A stretch of 64,000 bases of DNA from Prochlorococcus_E sp000760215 (GCF_047303175.1 NZ_CP138945.1), one strand, 5' to 3'. Shown: positions 26,903-36,982, counted from the first letter of the stretch. The notes: generated from the sequence alone by a model not told the origin. Translations and numbers: made by a program.

Positions 26903-29461
26903 ATGTTCGAAAGGTTTACCGAAAAGGCCATCAAAGTAATCATGTTGGCCCAAGAGGAGGCTAGGCGCCTTGGCCATAATTTTGTTGGGACTGAACAAAT
27001 CCTCTTAGGATTAATAGGGGAGGGAACTGGTGTTGCAGCAAAAGTCTTGAAATCAATGGGTGTCAATTTAAAAGATTCAAGAGTAGAAGTTGAAAAAATA
27101 ATAGGTCGAGGTTCAGGCTTTGTAGCAGTGGAAATTCCATTTACACCACGTGCGAAAAGAGTTTTAGAACTTTCATTAGAGGAGGCCAGACAACTAGGTC
27201 ACAACTACATAGGGACAGAGCATCTATTACTTGGTCTTATTAGAGAAGGTGAAGGTGTTGCCGCAAGAGTTATGGAAAATCTTGGCGTAGATCTTACTAA
27301 AGTTAGAACGCAAGTTATAAGGATGCTTGGTGAAACAGCTGAAGTTGCAGCAGGAGGAGGAACTGGGAAAAGTTCAGCAAAAACAGCAACTCTTGATGAA
27401 TTTGGAACAAACCTAACTAAATTAGCTAGCGAATCTAAGCTTGATCCTGTTGTTGGCAGGCATGACGAAATTGATAGAGTTATACAAATTCTTGGCAGAA
27501 GAACAAAAAACAATCCAGTTCTTATAGGTGAGCCTGGCGTAGGCAAAACTGCAATAGCAGAGGGCTTAGCACAACGAATTCAACAAGGAGATATACCAGA
27601 TATACTTGAAGAAAAAAGGGTTTTAACTTTAGACATAGGGTTACTTGTTGCAGGGACTAAATATCGAGGTGAATTTGAAGAACGACTAAAAAAAATAATG
27701 GAAGAAATAAAATCTGCAGGAAATGTAATTCTAGTTATAGACGAGGTTCATACTCTTATAGGAGCAGGTGCAGCAGAAGGAGCTATAGATGCTGCTAATA
27801 TTCTTAAGCCTGCATTGGCAAGAGGCGAACTTCAATGTATTGGTGCTACAACTCTTGATGAATACAGAAAGCATATAGAGAGAGATGCTGCACTGGAAAG
27901 ACGCTTCCAACCTGTAATGATAGGAGAGCCTTCAATCGAAGACACAATTGAAATCCTTAGAGGACTAAGAGAAAGATATGAACAACATCATCGACTTAAA
28001 ATAACTGATGAAGCTTTAAATGCTGCCGCCAACCTCGGTGATAGATATATATCAGACAGATTCTTACCTGACAAAGCAATAGACTTGATTGACGAAGCGG
28101 GAAGTCGTGTCAGACTTCTAAATTCAAAACTCCCACCAGAAGCCAAGCAAGTTGATAAAGAATTAAGAAAAATACAAAAAGAAAAAGAAGAAGCAGTAAG
28201 AGAACAAGATTTCACACAGGCTGGTGAACTAAGAGAAAAAGAGGTTGATTTAAGGAATCAAATAAGATCAATTTTAGATAGTTCAAAGCAAGAAAATGTT
28301 GCATCTAATAAAGAAACTTCCACACTATTAACAGAAACAAAAACTGAAAATATTGAATCGAAAGATACTACTTTAGGAAATAATATGCCTCTAGTGAATG
28401 AAGAAGATATTGCTCATATAGTTGCATCTTGGACTGGTGTACCAGTTCAAAAACTTACAGAAAGTGAATCAGTAAAATTATTAAACATGGAAGAGACGCT
28501 TCATCAAAGGTTAATTGGACAAGACGAGGCAGTAAAATCAGTTTCTAAAGCAATAAGAAGAGCAAGAGTCGGTCTTAAAAATCCTAATAGACCTATCGCT
28601 AGTTTCATATTCTCTGGCCCAACTGGTGTTGGTAAAACAGAGCTCACCAAGGCTTTAGCTGCATATTTCTTTGGCAGCGAAGAGGCGATGATTCGTCTTG
28701 ACATGTCAGAGTTTATGGAAAGACATACAGTTAGCAAACTAATTGGATCCCCTCCAGGATATGTAGGTTTTAATGAAGGTGGACAGCTAACAGAAGCAGT
28801 TAGAAGACGACCCTACACTGTTGTTTTATTTGATGAAATAGAGAAAGCACATCCAGACGTATTTAACCTTCTACTTCAATTGCTAGAGGAAGGTCGCCTA
28901 ACTGACTCAAAAGGAAGAACAGTAGATTTTAAGAATACACTCATAATTATGACTTCAAACATAGGTTCAAAAGTCATTGAAAAAGGTGGTGGCGGCCTAG
29001 GCTTTGAACTTGATGGTGAGAATCCTGAGGATAGTCAATATAATCGAATCAAATCCCTTGTAAATGAAGAGCTCAAGCAATATTTTAGACCAGAGTTTCT
29101 AAACAGATTGGACGAGATAATTGTCTTTAGGCAATTAACTAGAGAAGAAGTGAAAGATATAGCAGAAATAATGCTAAAAGAAGTCTTCTTAAGAATAAAA
29201 GATAAAGGAATCACTCTTTCTGTATCAGAAGCTTTCAAGGAAAGACTCGTAGAAGAAGGGTATAACCCTTCTTATGGAGCTCGTCCACTAAGAAGAGCTG
29301 TTATGAGATTGTTAGAAGATAGCCTTGCAGAAGAATTCTTATCAGGGAAAATTAAAGATGGTGATTACGCGGAAGTTGATATAGATGAAAATAAGAATGT
29401 AGTTGTCAAACATATTGACGAAAATACTATTAAACCCCAATTAGCAACAGCAGGTATATAA
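26903..29461 (+). CDS. clpC: Clp protease ATP-binding subunit ClpC
   Basis: 852 residues, full length. Two Clp_N repeats (about 1-145) precede AAA+ domain 1 (Walker A GEPGVGKT near 209, VLVIDEVHTL-type ILVIDEVHTLIGAG). A UVR/middle domain follows (DFTQAGELREKEVDLRNQI near 435-455), then a variable Ser/Thr/Glu stretch, then AAA+ domain 2 (GPTGVGKT near 573, VVLFDEIEKAHPDVFN). The end has GYNPSYGARPLRRAVMRLLEDSLAEEFL. ClpC feeds substrates to ClpP and is essential in cyanobacteria. The leader of 130 bases contains no gene. Comparison with the ClpB end at the window start shows two distinct Hsp100 types. Confidence 0.97.
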   Translation: MFERFTEKAIKVIMLAQEEARRLGHNFVGTEQILLGLIGEGTGVAAKVLKSMGVNLKDSRVEVEKIIGRGSGFVAVEIPFTPRAKRVLELSLEEARQLGHNYIGTEHLLLGLIREGEGVAARVMENLGVDLTKVRTQVIRMLGETAEVAAGGGTGKSSAKTATLDEFGTNLTKLASESKLDPVVGRHDEIDRVIQILGRRTKNNPVLIGEPGVGKTAIAEGLAQRIQQGDIPDILEEKRVLTLDIGLLVAGTKYRGEFEERLKKIMEEIKSAGNVILVIDEVHTLIGAGAAEGAIDAANILKPALARGELQCIGATTLDEYRKHIERDAALERRFQPVMIGEPSIEDTIEILRGLRERYEQHHRLKITDEALNAAANLGDRYISDRFLPDKAIDLIDEAGSRVRLLNSKLPPEAKQVDKELRKIQKEKEEAVREQDFTQAGELREKEVDLRNQIRSILDSSKQENVASNKETSTLLTETKTENIESKDTTLGNNMPLVNEEDIAHIVASWTGVPVQKLTESESVKLLNMEETLHQRLIGQDEAVKSVSKAIRRARVGLKNPNRPIASFIFSGPTGVGKTELTKALAAYFFGSEEAMIRLDMSEFMERHTVSKLIGSPPGYVGFNEGGQLTEAVRRRPYTVVLFDEIEKAHPDVFNLLLQLLEEGRLTDSKGRTVDFKNTLIIMTSNIGSKVIEKGGGGLGFELDGENPEDSQYNRIKSLVNEELKQYFRPEFLNRLDEIIVFRQLTREEVKDIAEIMLKEVFLRIKDKGITLSVSEAFKERLVEEGYNPSYGARPLRRAVMRLLEDSLAEEFLSGKIKDGDYAEVDIDENKNVVVKHIDENTIKPQLATAGI

Positions 29462-29496
29462 AAATCAAACCAAACAGATTATATATATAAATAGAC

Positions 29497-30642
29497 ATGC
29501 AAGATAAAAACTATTTGCATAATATTTCGCCCGAGAAAGTAATTAGAGGGGAAAGTGCATGGTCAGAAGCAAAAAATCTTATCCCTAGTATATGTAAGAG
29601 ACCACTTTTGTTAGGAAGAAGTAAATCAACATCCTCAATAAGAGAATCAATTGCATCGGATTTAAAATCAATTGGAGTAGATGTTTATCAAGAAGAGTTA
29701 GCATATGATTGCTGTGAAATTGATATAAAAAGAATATGCCAAATAATTTTAACTATGGATTGTGATGGGATAATTGCTTCAGGAGGAGGAAAAGTACTTG
29801 ATGCTGGAAAACTAATTGCACATAACATAAATATACCTTGCATAACCATTCCACTTAGCGCTGCAACTTGCGCAGGCTGGACAGCACTAGCAAATATTTA
29901 TACAAATGATGGTGCATTTATAAGAGATCAAACTCTAACTTCCTGTCCAAAATTGTTAATTTTTGACTATAAATTAATTAGGAAAGCACCTAGAAGAACT
30001 CTTGCGAGTGGAATTGCAGATGCCTTAGCTAAATGGTATGAATCATCAATAAGCTGTGCTCAATCCACAGATGCTCTTGTTCAGCAAGCTGTTCAAATGG
30101 CAAGGGTATTAAGAGATCAAATATTAATAGATGGAGTAAAAGCATTACAAGACCCTAATAGTTTATCTTGGGTTAGAGTTGCAGAAGGATGCTCTCTAAC
30201 TGCAGGTTTAATTGGTGGGATTGGTGGTGCAAAATGTAGGACAGCTGCTGCACATGCTGTGCATAATGGACTTACACAATTAGATTTCTCCGAGAAACCT
30301 CTTCATGGAGAATTGGTTGGTTTTGGCATACTTGTTCAATTAAGGATTGAGGAATTAGTATCTGATAATCAATTAGCTTTTCAAGCTAGAAATCAATTAA
30401 ATAAGCTACTTGATGATTTAGATCTACCTACAAGCCTTGAATCTCTAGGGCTAAGTAACATAACACAAGCACAGCTAGATAAAGTATCTACATTCTCTTG
30501 TAGAAAGAATTCTGATATACATAACCTACCATTTAAAGTTGATAAACATACTTTAATAAAAGCTTTAATTGATATAAGCACTGTAGAAATTAATTCAAAT
30601 CAGAATAGAGCTAAGGAATTAGCTATTAAAAACCTTAAGTAA
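29497..30642 (+). CDS. Glycerol dehydrogenase-like iron-containing/zinc alcohol dehydrogenase
   Basis: 381 residues. It has the fold of GldA: Rossmann segment with GGGKVLDAGKLIAH, PLSAATCAGWTALANIY, metal ligands in SGIADALAKWYE (Asp), HAVHNGL (His) and PLHGELVGFG (His). GldA oxidises glycerol to dihydroxyacetone with NAD; related sn-glycerol-1-phosphate and dehydroquinate-like enzymes share the fold, so the substrate is not certain. It lies 35 bases after clpC and 8 before the alpha/beta hydrolase, and probably forms an operon with it. Confidence 0.85.
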   Translation: MQDKNYLHNISPEKVIRGESAWSEAKNLIPSICKRPLLLGRSKSTSSIRESIASDLKSIGVDVYQEELAYDCCEIDIKRICQIILTMDCDGIIASGGGKVLDAGKLIAHNINIPCITIPLSAATCAGWTALANIYTNDGAFIRDQTLTSCPKLLIFDYKLIRKAPRRTLASGIADALAKWYESSISCAQSTDALVQQAVQMARVLRDQILIDGVKALQDPNSLSWVRVAEGCSLTAGLIGGIGGAKCRTAAAHAVHNGLTQLDFSEKPLHGELVGFGILVQLRIEELVSDNQLAFQARNQLNKLLDDLDLPTSLESLGLSNITQAQLDKVSTFSCRKNSDIHNLPFKVDKHTLIKALIDISTVEINSNQNRAKELAIKNLK

Positions 30643-30650
30643 TCCACAAA

Positions 30651-31520
30651 TTGACAACTTCTAAAGAATCGCTTGAAAAGGTAAGTAAGTTTTTAATTGA
30701 TCCTCTTGCTATTAAACTAACAGAATCAATTAGATGGTTGAAATTAGATAACATATCAACTGATCAAAACGATCTTTATCCAATTGCAATTTTAGGCAAA
30801 GGCAAGCCTATTTTACTTCTGCATGGTTTTGACAGTTGTTTCTTAGAGTTTCGAAGATTAATCCCTTATTTGCAAAATAATTTCAAGTTAATTATTCCTG
30901 ATTTATATGGATTTGGATTCTGTCCAAGGCCACATGACAATAATTATGGAAAGAAAATGATTATTAATCATTTAGAAAATCTCTTAAAAACTCTAAAAAC
31001 AAGCAAAGGAGTTGGAGTAATTGGAGCATCTATGGGTGGAGGGATTGCAATAGAATTAGCTAGATCCCTTCAAGTTGATATAAACAAATTGTTGCTATTG
31101 TCACCCGCTGGTTTGATTGGCAATCCAACTCCAATCCCTCCTCCTTTAGATGTTATAGGTGCATGTTTCTTAAAGCAAAATTTTGTACGAGACGAGCTTT
31201 GTAAAAAAGCTTTTTCCAATCCAAAAGATGTAGGCCCCCCTGAAAAACAGATAGCCTCTATACACGTAAACGTAGCTGGATGGAAAAGGTCACTTGCTGC
31301 TTTTGCCAGGGGAGGTGGTATAGCAAATTGCGCTTTGCCATTGCCGAATCAACCAATGAGTGTTCTATGGGGACAAAATGACAGAATTCTTAGCGAAGGG
31401 TTGCGTAAAGAATCTACAAATATCTTAAATTGTCCTTGTAAGGAGCTTGAAAATTGTGGTCATCTCCCCCACATCGATCAACCAGAATTAGTAGCAAAAC
31501 AATGGAAGACAAATTTTTAA
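30651..31520 (+). CDS. Alpha/beta hydrolase
   Basis: 289 residues from a TTG that follows the previous stop by 8 bases. The fold is clear: oxyanion segment LLLHGFDSCFLEFRRLIPYL, nucleophile elbow GASMGGG with Ser, acid region LWGQNDRIL with Asp, and catalytic His in CGHLPHIDQPE. Substrate unknown; the family includes esterases, lipases and haloperoxidases. Its 3' end overlaps the next gene by 19 bases. Confidence 0.85.
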   Translation: MTTSKESLEKVSKFLIDPLAIKLTESIRWLKLDNISTDQNDLYPIAILGKGKPILLLHGFDSCFLEFRRLIPYLQNNFKLIIPDLYGFGFCPRPHDNNYGKKMIINHLENLLKTLKTSKGVGVIGASMGGGIAIELARSLQVDINKLLLLSPAGLIGNPTPIPPPLDVIGACFLKQNFVRDELCKKAFSNPKDVGPPEKQIASIHVNVAGWKRSLAAFARGGGIANCALPLPNQPMSVLWGQNDRILSEGLRKESTNILNCPCKELENCGHLPHIDQPELVAKQWKTNF

Positions 31521-32161
31521 TTAGGGAAACGGTAAAGAAGCCAAAAACATTAGCAGGAATAATTGAAATAGGTCTAAGTTATTGGCTAAAGATACAGTGC
31601 CAATCGATCAAAAATCTAATATTAGAAATACATGATTTAAAAATAGGTTTAATCAATCATGAGATATCATCTGTGTCATTAATTGCTTCAGATATTATTT
31701 TCAAAGGTTTATTTATTGATCATTTAAAATTAAAATCAGATATGATTAGGGTTTCTATAAATTTAATAAAAAAGAATAGCATTCTATCAATAAAAGATAG
31801 TTTCATTGTAAATGCAAAAGTGACATTAAGTCAAAAAGATATAAATAGTATAATAACTTCAAAGGACTGGTCTTCAATATCAGAATGGATTTCTAACAAC
31901 TTCTTTAATAAACGAAGAGTTGTAGACATCATAGTTAAGCAAAGCCACCTAATCATATACTCCTCTGACACAATATTTAATCAAGAAAGTTTAGAGTCTA
32001 AAAAATTTTTATTAAGAGCAATTGACGGGAATTTGATATTTCATGACAAAGATAACTCAACAGAAAAGATTTTTCCTATTGAGAAATCAATATATATAAA
32101 AGACATCCTATTTAATGAGAACTTTTTATCTTTCTTTATAGAGGCAAAGGTTAAAGTATAG
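31502..32161 (+). CDS. DUF2993 / LmeA-like protein
   Basis: 219 residues from the ATG at 31502, inside the end of the hydrolase gene; the frame opens upstream, but 31502 gives the family-like N-terminus. The body alternates short beta strands (LILEIHDLKIGLINHEISSVSLIASDIIFKGLFIDHLKLK) as in DUF2993, whose best-known member LmeA binds phospholipids outside the membrane in mycobacteria. No signal peptide is visible, so location is unclear. It ends exactly where the convergent cdsA gene ends, at an 18-base palindrome. Confidence 0.72.
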   Translation: MEDKFLIRETVKKPKTLAGIIEIGLSYWLKIQCQSIKNLILEIHDLKIGLINHEISSVSLIASDIIFKGLFIDHLKLKSDMIRVSINLIKKNSILSIKDSFIVNAKVTLSQKDINSIITSKDWSSISEWISNNFFNKRRVVDIIVKQSHLIIYSSDTIFNQESLESKKFLLRAIDGNLIFHDKDNSTEKIFPIEKSIYIKDILFNENFLSFFIEAKVKV

Positions 32162-32174
32162 TTAATTAACTATA
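32157..32174. repeat. 18-base perfect palindrome at the convergent stops
   Basis: TATAGTTAATTAACTATA is perfectly self-complementary and contains the TAG of the DUF2993-type gene and the TAA of cdsA, which end on adjacent bases. It is AT-rich and has no loop as DNA, so its value as a terminator is doubtful. Confidence 0.5.
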
Positions 32175-33046
32175 GGAATTATAATTTTAATTAAGTAATA
32201 AACAATAGAAGGAGTAAAGATATAACTGTCAATCCTGTCAAAGATTCCTCCATGTCCAGGCAATACATTGCCTGAATCTTTAATACCAGCATCCCTTTTC
32301 AACATTGATTCAATTAGATCACCAACTATCGCCAACAATCCTACAAGAGCTCCTAAGAGTGAGCTTAAAAGAAATCCAAAAAAATCTAAATTAAGTATAT
32401 AACTAGTTAAAATACCAATAAATATAGAGCAAAATATTCCTAAAACAGCTCCTTCTATTGTCTTAGATGGCGATATAGGCGTAAGAGGTATCTTGCCAAA
32501 TATTCTACCAAAATAATATGAGCCAATATCTGATGCAACAATCATAAGGCATGATACAAGTGTGATAATTAGACCAGGGGTAAATAACTCCGAATTATTA
32601 TTTATTAATTCATTTAATGGTAAAGAATCGATGTCAATAAGATTACGAAGCCTAATCCAATAACTGGGCAAATAGCCTAAATAAAAGAGGCCAAATATTG
32701 ATGCTGCAATATCAGAAATAGAGCCTGTAACAGGTTGCAAAAGTAGCCATAAACAAATCAGTGCTCCAGACAAAGCCAAGACCGCACTAGCAAAATCCCC
32801 ACCAAAGAAACCTTGACTGTCACAATAAGTCGTTATTAAAAGAATTTGACAAGCAAAAAGAGTTGTTTTAGTTGCAGGTTTAATACCAGCAAATTCAGCC
32901 ATCCTAAAGTATTCAATAAGAGCTAAATGAACTATTGAACAAAGTGCAAAAGTAAAGAAAACACCCCCTATACCAACTACTAACAAGCCAAAAAGGCCTG
33001 CACATAAACCACTAACAATTCTCTTACTATAAAGTAGTGAAGCCAT
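32162..33046 (-). CDS. cdsA: Phosphatidate cytidylyltransferase (CDP-diglyceride synthase)
   Basis: 294 residues, polytopic membrane enzyme with about eight hydrophobic segments. The C-terminal signature is intact: GDLIESMLKRDAGIKDSGNVLPGHGGIFDRIDS (positions about 240-272; key Ser, Lys, Arg-Asp and the final GGxxDRxDS). It activates phosphatidate with CTP to CDP-diacylglycerol for phosphatidylglycerol synthesis, needed by photosystems. Start and decarboxylase stop share one base (TAATG), so the two are probably coupled. Confidence 0.95.
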   Translation of the reverse strand: MASLLYSKRIVSGLCAGLFGLLVVGIGGVFFTFALCSIVHLALIEYFRMAEFAGIKPATKTTLFACQILLITTYCDSQGFFGGDFASAVLALSGALICLWLLLQPVTGSISDIAASIFGLFYLGYLPSYWIRLRNLIDIDSLPLNELINNNSELFTPGLIITLVSCLMIVASDIGSYYFGRIFGKIPLTPISPSKTIEGAVLGIFCSIFIGILTSYILNLDFFGFLLSSLLGALVGLLAIVGDLIESMLKRDAGIKDSGNVLPGHGGIFDRIDSYIFTPSIVYYLIKIIIPIVN

Positions 33047-34443
33047 TAATTAACAACTCGTATTTGTGAAGATATTTGTTGAGGCCATATTTTTTTTTGT
33101 ATAAGCATCCACTCCACAAGCTCACTGGTCAAAATCTCCCCTGGAAAAAGCAAAGGGATGCCTGGGGGATAAGGAGAGATTAAGTCAGCAGATATTCGGC
33201 CAACACTTTTGCTTAAAGGCACTATTTCACTATCGCCTCTGAAGGCTGATAAAGATGACGAACTTAGGGCTTTTACAAAAGGATTAGGAGGTTTCTCAAA
33301 AGGAGGGTAAGAATCCATTGGGAGGCCTGAGCTAATAAGCTTATCCCAATTGTTTTTTATAGACCTTACGATACCTTGATGTCTTGCAAAACCGAGGCAG
33401 AAAGTTATTGTGCCAGGTTCTGGAAGCTCTCCTACAAGGCCTCTATTAATAAACCATGGATCAGCATCAATACCACTAATTCCTTGGGCTGCAGTATGAA
33501 GAATAAGCTTTAAAGGATCTTGATTATCTAGCAGAGGAACTCCTAACTTACGAAGACGGTCATTAATAAATCTTGCTTTTAATATTGCAATCTTAAGTTT
33601 CTCTAGAGCATATTCACTTCTGAGTTCATTCAAAGCCGCCTCACAAGAAGCAAGAAGCAATGCACTTGGACTACTTGTTTGAAAAAGATGGATACATCTC
33701 TGAACAATATAAGGGTCGACCATTGATCCTTGCCACCAAAGGGCTGCAGTCTGTACTAATCCATTAGCTGATTTATGTAAAGAGTGCACAACAAGGTCTG
33801 CTCCAGCTTTTAGAGCAGATTGAGGCAAATCGCTATCAAGACAGGAAGAAAAGTAAGCCCCATGAGCTTCATCAACTACAACTGGCAAGTTTTTATTATG
33901 AATAAGAGTGATTAAAGGTCTTAGATTTACTGAATAACCTTGATAAGTAGGGTTAGTTAGAACAACAGCAGAGATAACAATATTTTCTTTTTCAAGTGCA
34001 TTCAAAACATCTTGAAACCAATCGACATCTGCGGGCTTATAATGACCTCTATCTTCTAAATAGGGCAAGTCGAATAGTACAGGGTTTATATCTCCAAGAA
34101 TGCATGCATGAATTACACTTCTATGAATATTGCGGGGCATTAATACATTTTCTTTAGGCTTTGCAATAGCAAGTAAAGAAGCTTGTAAAAGTCCTGTAGC
34201 ACCATTAACCCCAAACCATCCTTTTTTCGCACCAATAGACGATGCACATTCTTGCTGGATTATTTCAATAGCCCCCTCAGAAAGGCCTAGGCCTCCAATA
34301 TCTGGTAATTCAGGTAAGTCCCATAGTCCAGGTTTGTTTTTCAGCAATGCTTTAATTTCCATTGGTAAAGCATTTCCTCTACCATGTGCAGGCAAAAAAA
34401 GATTCTTTCCTCTTTTTGTTGTTAACAGGGCAGTTAGCCTCAT
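33046..34443 (-). CDS. Orn/Lys/Arg decarboxylase family protein (short, fold-type I)
   Basis: 465 residues, PLP enzyme. The PLP aspartate lies in VVDEAHGAYF and the Schiff-base Lys224 in HSLHKSANG. HGRGNALP and DLPELPDIGGL near the N-terminus and PPGIPLLFPGEI near the end are the typical motifs of the group. It lacks the N-terminal wing domain of the large E. coli inducible decarboxylases and matches the shorter Bacillus SpeA/YaaO-like form. It would make cadaverine, agmatine or putrescine; specificity cannot be decided. It heads a coupled pair with cdsA. Confidence 0.9.
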   Translation of the reverse strand: MRLTALLTTKRGKNLFLPAHGRGNALPMEIKALLKNKPGLWDLPELPDIGGLGLSEGAIEIIQQECASSIGAKKGWFGVNGATGLLQASLLAIAKPKENVLMPRNIHRSVIHACILGDINPVLFDLPYLEDRGHYKPADVDWFQDVLNALEKENIVISAVVLTNPTYQGYSVNLRPLITLIHNKNLPVVVDEAHGAYFSSCLDSDLPQSALKAGADLVVHSLHKSANGLVQTAALWWQGSMVDPYIVQRCIHLFQTSSPSALLLASCEAALNELRSEYALEKLKIAILKARFINDRLRKLGVPLLDNQDPLKLILHTAAQGISGIDADPWFINRGLVGELPEPGTITFCLGFARHQGIVRSIKNNWDKLISSGLPMDSYPPFEKPPNPFVKALSSSSLSAFRGDSEIVPLSKSVGRISADLISPYPPGIPLLFPGEILTSELVEWMLIQKKIWPQQISSQIRVVN

Positions 34444-34535
34444 GAAATCTCCGAGTTCTTTCCTACAGGAAACTCATTACCTTGTGTTTGGCGCCAGTGA
34501 AAAACACTCATAAGGATAATAAAGAAGCTATCACA

Positions 34536-36164
34536 ATGGTTTATAACGCCAAACGAGATTTAATTTGGCTTATTTTAAGGCCATGGATATTGATACCTAG
34601 AATAATTCAAATAATTTTTATTATAATTAAATTTATAATAAGGTTTCTATTAGAAGCCAACAGTGAAGATAAAAATGTTCAAAAGGGGTTAGCTGAATAT
34701 CTATTAAATACAATCTCAAAGCTTGGTCCATGTTTTATTAAACTAGGTCAGGCTCTATCAACAAGGCCAGATCTAATTAAGCAAGAATGGTTAGATGAAT
34801 TAACAAGGCTACAGGACGATTTGCCGCGCTTTGATCATAAAATAGCTTTAAAAATTTTTGAAACCGAAATTGGCCAGCCAGTAGATAAGATATTTACAGA
34901 TTTCCCAAATGAGCCAATAGCTTCTGCAAGTTTAGGGCAGGTATATAAAGCTAAATTAGATAAAGATTATACAGTTGCAGTTAAAATACAAAGGCCAAAT
35001 TTAACTTATATAATTCGACGAGATCTAGTTATAATAAGAATAATAGCTGTTATATCAAAACCTTTCTTACCACTAAACTTGGGCTTTGGTATTGGGGAAA
35101 TTATAGATGAGTTTGGGATAAGTTTGTTCAAGGAAATTGATTATGAACAAGAAGCTAAAAATGCAGAAAGATTTGCTGCTTTATTTTCAAATAATAAAAC
35201 AATTGTAGTTCCTAGAGTAGAGAACATAATATCATCCAAAAAAGTAATTACAACAAGCTGGATAGAAGGAATAAAAATGAAAAGCAGAGGCGAACTTATA
35301 CAAAATGGTATAGATCCAACAGCAATAATAAGATCAGCTGTTACGAGCGGCATACAACAGCTATTGGAGTTTGGATATTTTCATGCTGACCCTCATCCTG
35401 GAAATCTTTTTGCTTTAAAAGGAAAAACAATAAATAGGGGGCATATTGGTTATGTTGATTTTGGAATGATGGATTATATTAATGACAAAGATCGAATAAC
35501 ACTAACTGGTGCAATTGTACATTTAATTAATAATGATTATTTATTATTGGCCAAGGACTTTCAGCGCTTAGGGTTTCTATCAAGTGATCAGAACCTAGAT
35601 GAAATAGCTGTAGTTCTTAAAGAAGTTCTTGGTGGAGTCATAAACAAAGATGTTAATTCTCTGAACCTAAAAACAGTAACAGATAAATTCTCTGATTTGA
35701 TGTTTGATTATCCATTTAGAGTACCATCAAGATTCGCACTAATAATTAGAGCTGTAGTTAGTCAAGAAGGATTGGCCATAAGGTTAGATCCGGATTTTAA
35801 AATAATTAGGTTTGCTTACCCATATATAGCTAAGCGACTATTAACTGATCAGAGCGAAGAATTGTTAGAAATACTTATGGATATTATTTTCGATAAGCAA
35901 AATAAACTAAGAGTTGACAGATTAGAGTCTCTTTTAGAAGTAATCGAGGAGAGTTCGAATCAACCCATATGGGATTTACTACCTGTTGCAAGAAATGGTG
36001 TCAAGCTATTAGTTAGTAGTAAAGGATCTAATATAAGAAAAAAACTACTTATGTCGTTAATAAAAAATGATGAATTTAATATTGATGAAATGAAGGAGCT
36101 ATTAAAATTAATATCTAAAAAATTTGATCCCATGGCTATCGGAACACAATTCATAAAGAATTAG
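34536..36164 (+). CDS. ABC1/AarF (UbiB-like) atypical kinase family protein
   Basis: 542 residues from the ATG at 34536; in-frame GTG (34497) and TTG (34482) starts would add 13-18 residues. Seen: N-terminal KxGQ motif CFIKLGQALSTRPDLI, Ala-rich loop PIASASLGQVYKAKL in place of a Gly-rich loop, AVKIQRPN with the ATP lysine, EIDYEQEA, FHADPHPGNLF and YVDFGMMD (DFG metal site). Family members support quinone synthesis (ubiquinone, plastoquinone) and are inferred to act on lipids or quinone complexes at the membrane. Several paralogues are usual in cyanobacteria, so a more specific name is not given. Confidence 0.9.
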   Translation: MVYNAKRDLIWLILRPWILIPRIIQIIFIIIKFIIRFLLEANSEDKNVQKGLAEYLLNTISKLGPCFIKLGQALSTRPDLIKQEWLDELTRLQDDLPRFDHKIALKIFETEIGQPVDKIFTDFPNEPIASASLGQVYKAKLDKDYTVAVKIQRPNLTYIIRRDLVIIRIIAVISKPFLPLNLGFGIGEIIDEFGISLFKEIDYEQEAKNAERFAALFSNNKTIVVPRVENIISSKKVITTSWIEGIKMKSRGELIQNGIDPTAIIRSAVTSGIQQLLEFGYFHADPHPGNLFALKGKTINRGHIGYVDFGMMDYINDKDRITLTGAIVHLINNDYLLLAKDFQRLGFLSSDQNLDEIAVVLKEVLGGVINKDVNSLNLKTVTDKFSDLMFDYPFRVPSRFALIIRAVVSQEGLAIRLDPDFKIIRFAYPYIAKRLLTDQSEELLEILMDIIFDKQNKLRVDRLESLLEVIEESSNQPIWDLLPVARNGVKLLVSSKGSNIRKKLLMSLIKNDEFNIDEMKELLKLISKKFDPMAIGTQFIKN

Positions 36165-36257
36165 CATTTATATGTATTACAAATATTAATTTTTAAGTAT
36201 AGTTGATGAAAGGTTTAGAGATACAAATAGTTTACATACGTTTCAATCAAATCTATT

Positions 36258-36968
36258 ATGCAAGAGAGACTTCAAAAAATAATTAGCAGAGCAGGGATTT
36301 GTTCAAGGCGTAAAGCTGAGCAATTATTGTTAGAAAAAAGAATTTATGTAAATGGTTCTATAGCAGCTATAGGTGAGAAAGCAGATATTACTAAGGATAA
36401 GGTTTCTATTGATAACTATATACTTACAAACAATATAGAATGTAGAGTCATCCTTCTAAATAAACCATCTGGTGTTATTTGCAGCTGTAGAGATACACAT
36501 TCGAGGGAAACGGTAATAGATCTTCTACCTAACAAATACAAAAAAGGAATGTATCCAGTTGGCAGACTCGATAAAAATAGTAGAGGCGCTATATTAATTA
36601 CTAACAATGGTCTTTTAACTTATCAATTAACTCACCCTAGTTATGATCACAAGAAAGTATATGAGGTATTAATTTCTGGCCAACCCACCAATGGAACATT
36701 AAGCTTATGGCGTAAAGGTATTAAAATTGATGGGAAGTTAACAAAAACTGCATTAATAGAGATTCTTGCTAAAAAGGGGAGCAACACATTACTAAAAGTA
36801 GTATTAACTGAAGGGCGCAAAAGACAAATCAGAAAAACAGCTGCCAAATTTGGCCATAGTGTCATTGATCTAAACAGAGTTGAGATCGCTAGTATAAAAT
36901 TAAATGGTCTTAGAGAAGGGCAATGGAGAGAGTTAAACCAAGAAGAATGGCATTTATTGCTAAAATAA
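36258..36968 (+). CDS. rluB: rRNA pseudouridine synthase (RsuA/RluB family)
   Basis: 236 residues. An S4 RNA-binding domain (MQERLQKIISRAGICSRRKAEQLL, VNG) is followed by the RsuA/RluB-type catalytic domain: VILLNKPSGVICSC, YPVGRLDKNSRGAILITNNG with the catalytic Asp, YEVLISG and LTEGRKRQIRKTAAKFGHSV. It isomerises a uridine in rRNA. RluB-type (23S) is favoured by the sequence pattern of GRLDKNSRG; RsuA-type (16S) cannot be excluded, so the symbol is tentative. Confidence 0.87.
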   Translation: MQERLQKIISRAGICSRRKAEQLLLEKRIYVNGSIAAIGEKADITKDKVSIDNYILTNNIECRVILLNKPSGVICSCRDTHSRETVIDLLPNKYKKGMYPVGRLDKNSRGAILITNNGLLTYQLTHPSYDHKKVYEVLISGQPTNGTLSLWRKGIKIDGKLTKTALIEILAKKGSNTLLKVVLTEGRKRQIRKTAAKFGHSVIDLNRVEIASIKLNGLREGQWRELNQEEWHLLLK

Positions 36969-36982
36969 TTACGTTAAGGAAT

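Noticed and set aside
27205..27546. 113-codon antisense frame within clpC
   Set aside because: Shadow of a highly conserved coding region; composition rich in Ser/Pro as expected for an antisense frame.
32157..32174. Palindrome as a bidirectional terminator
   Set aside because: Pure AT stem with no unpaired loop would be unstable as RNA; kept only as a repeat.
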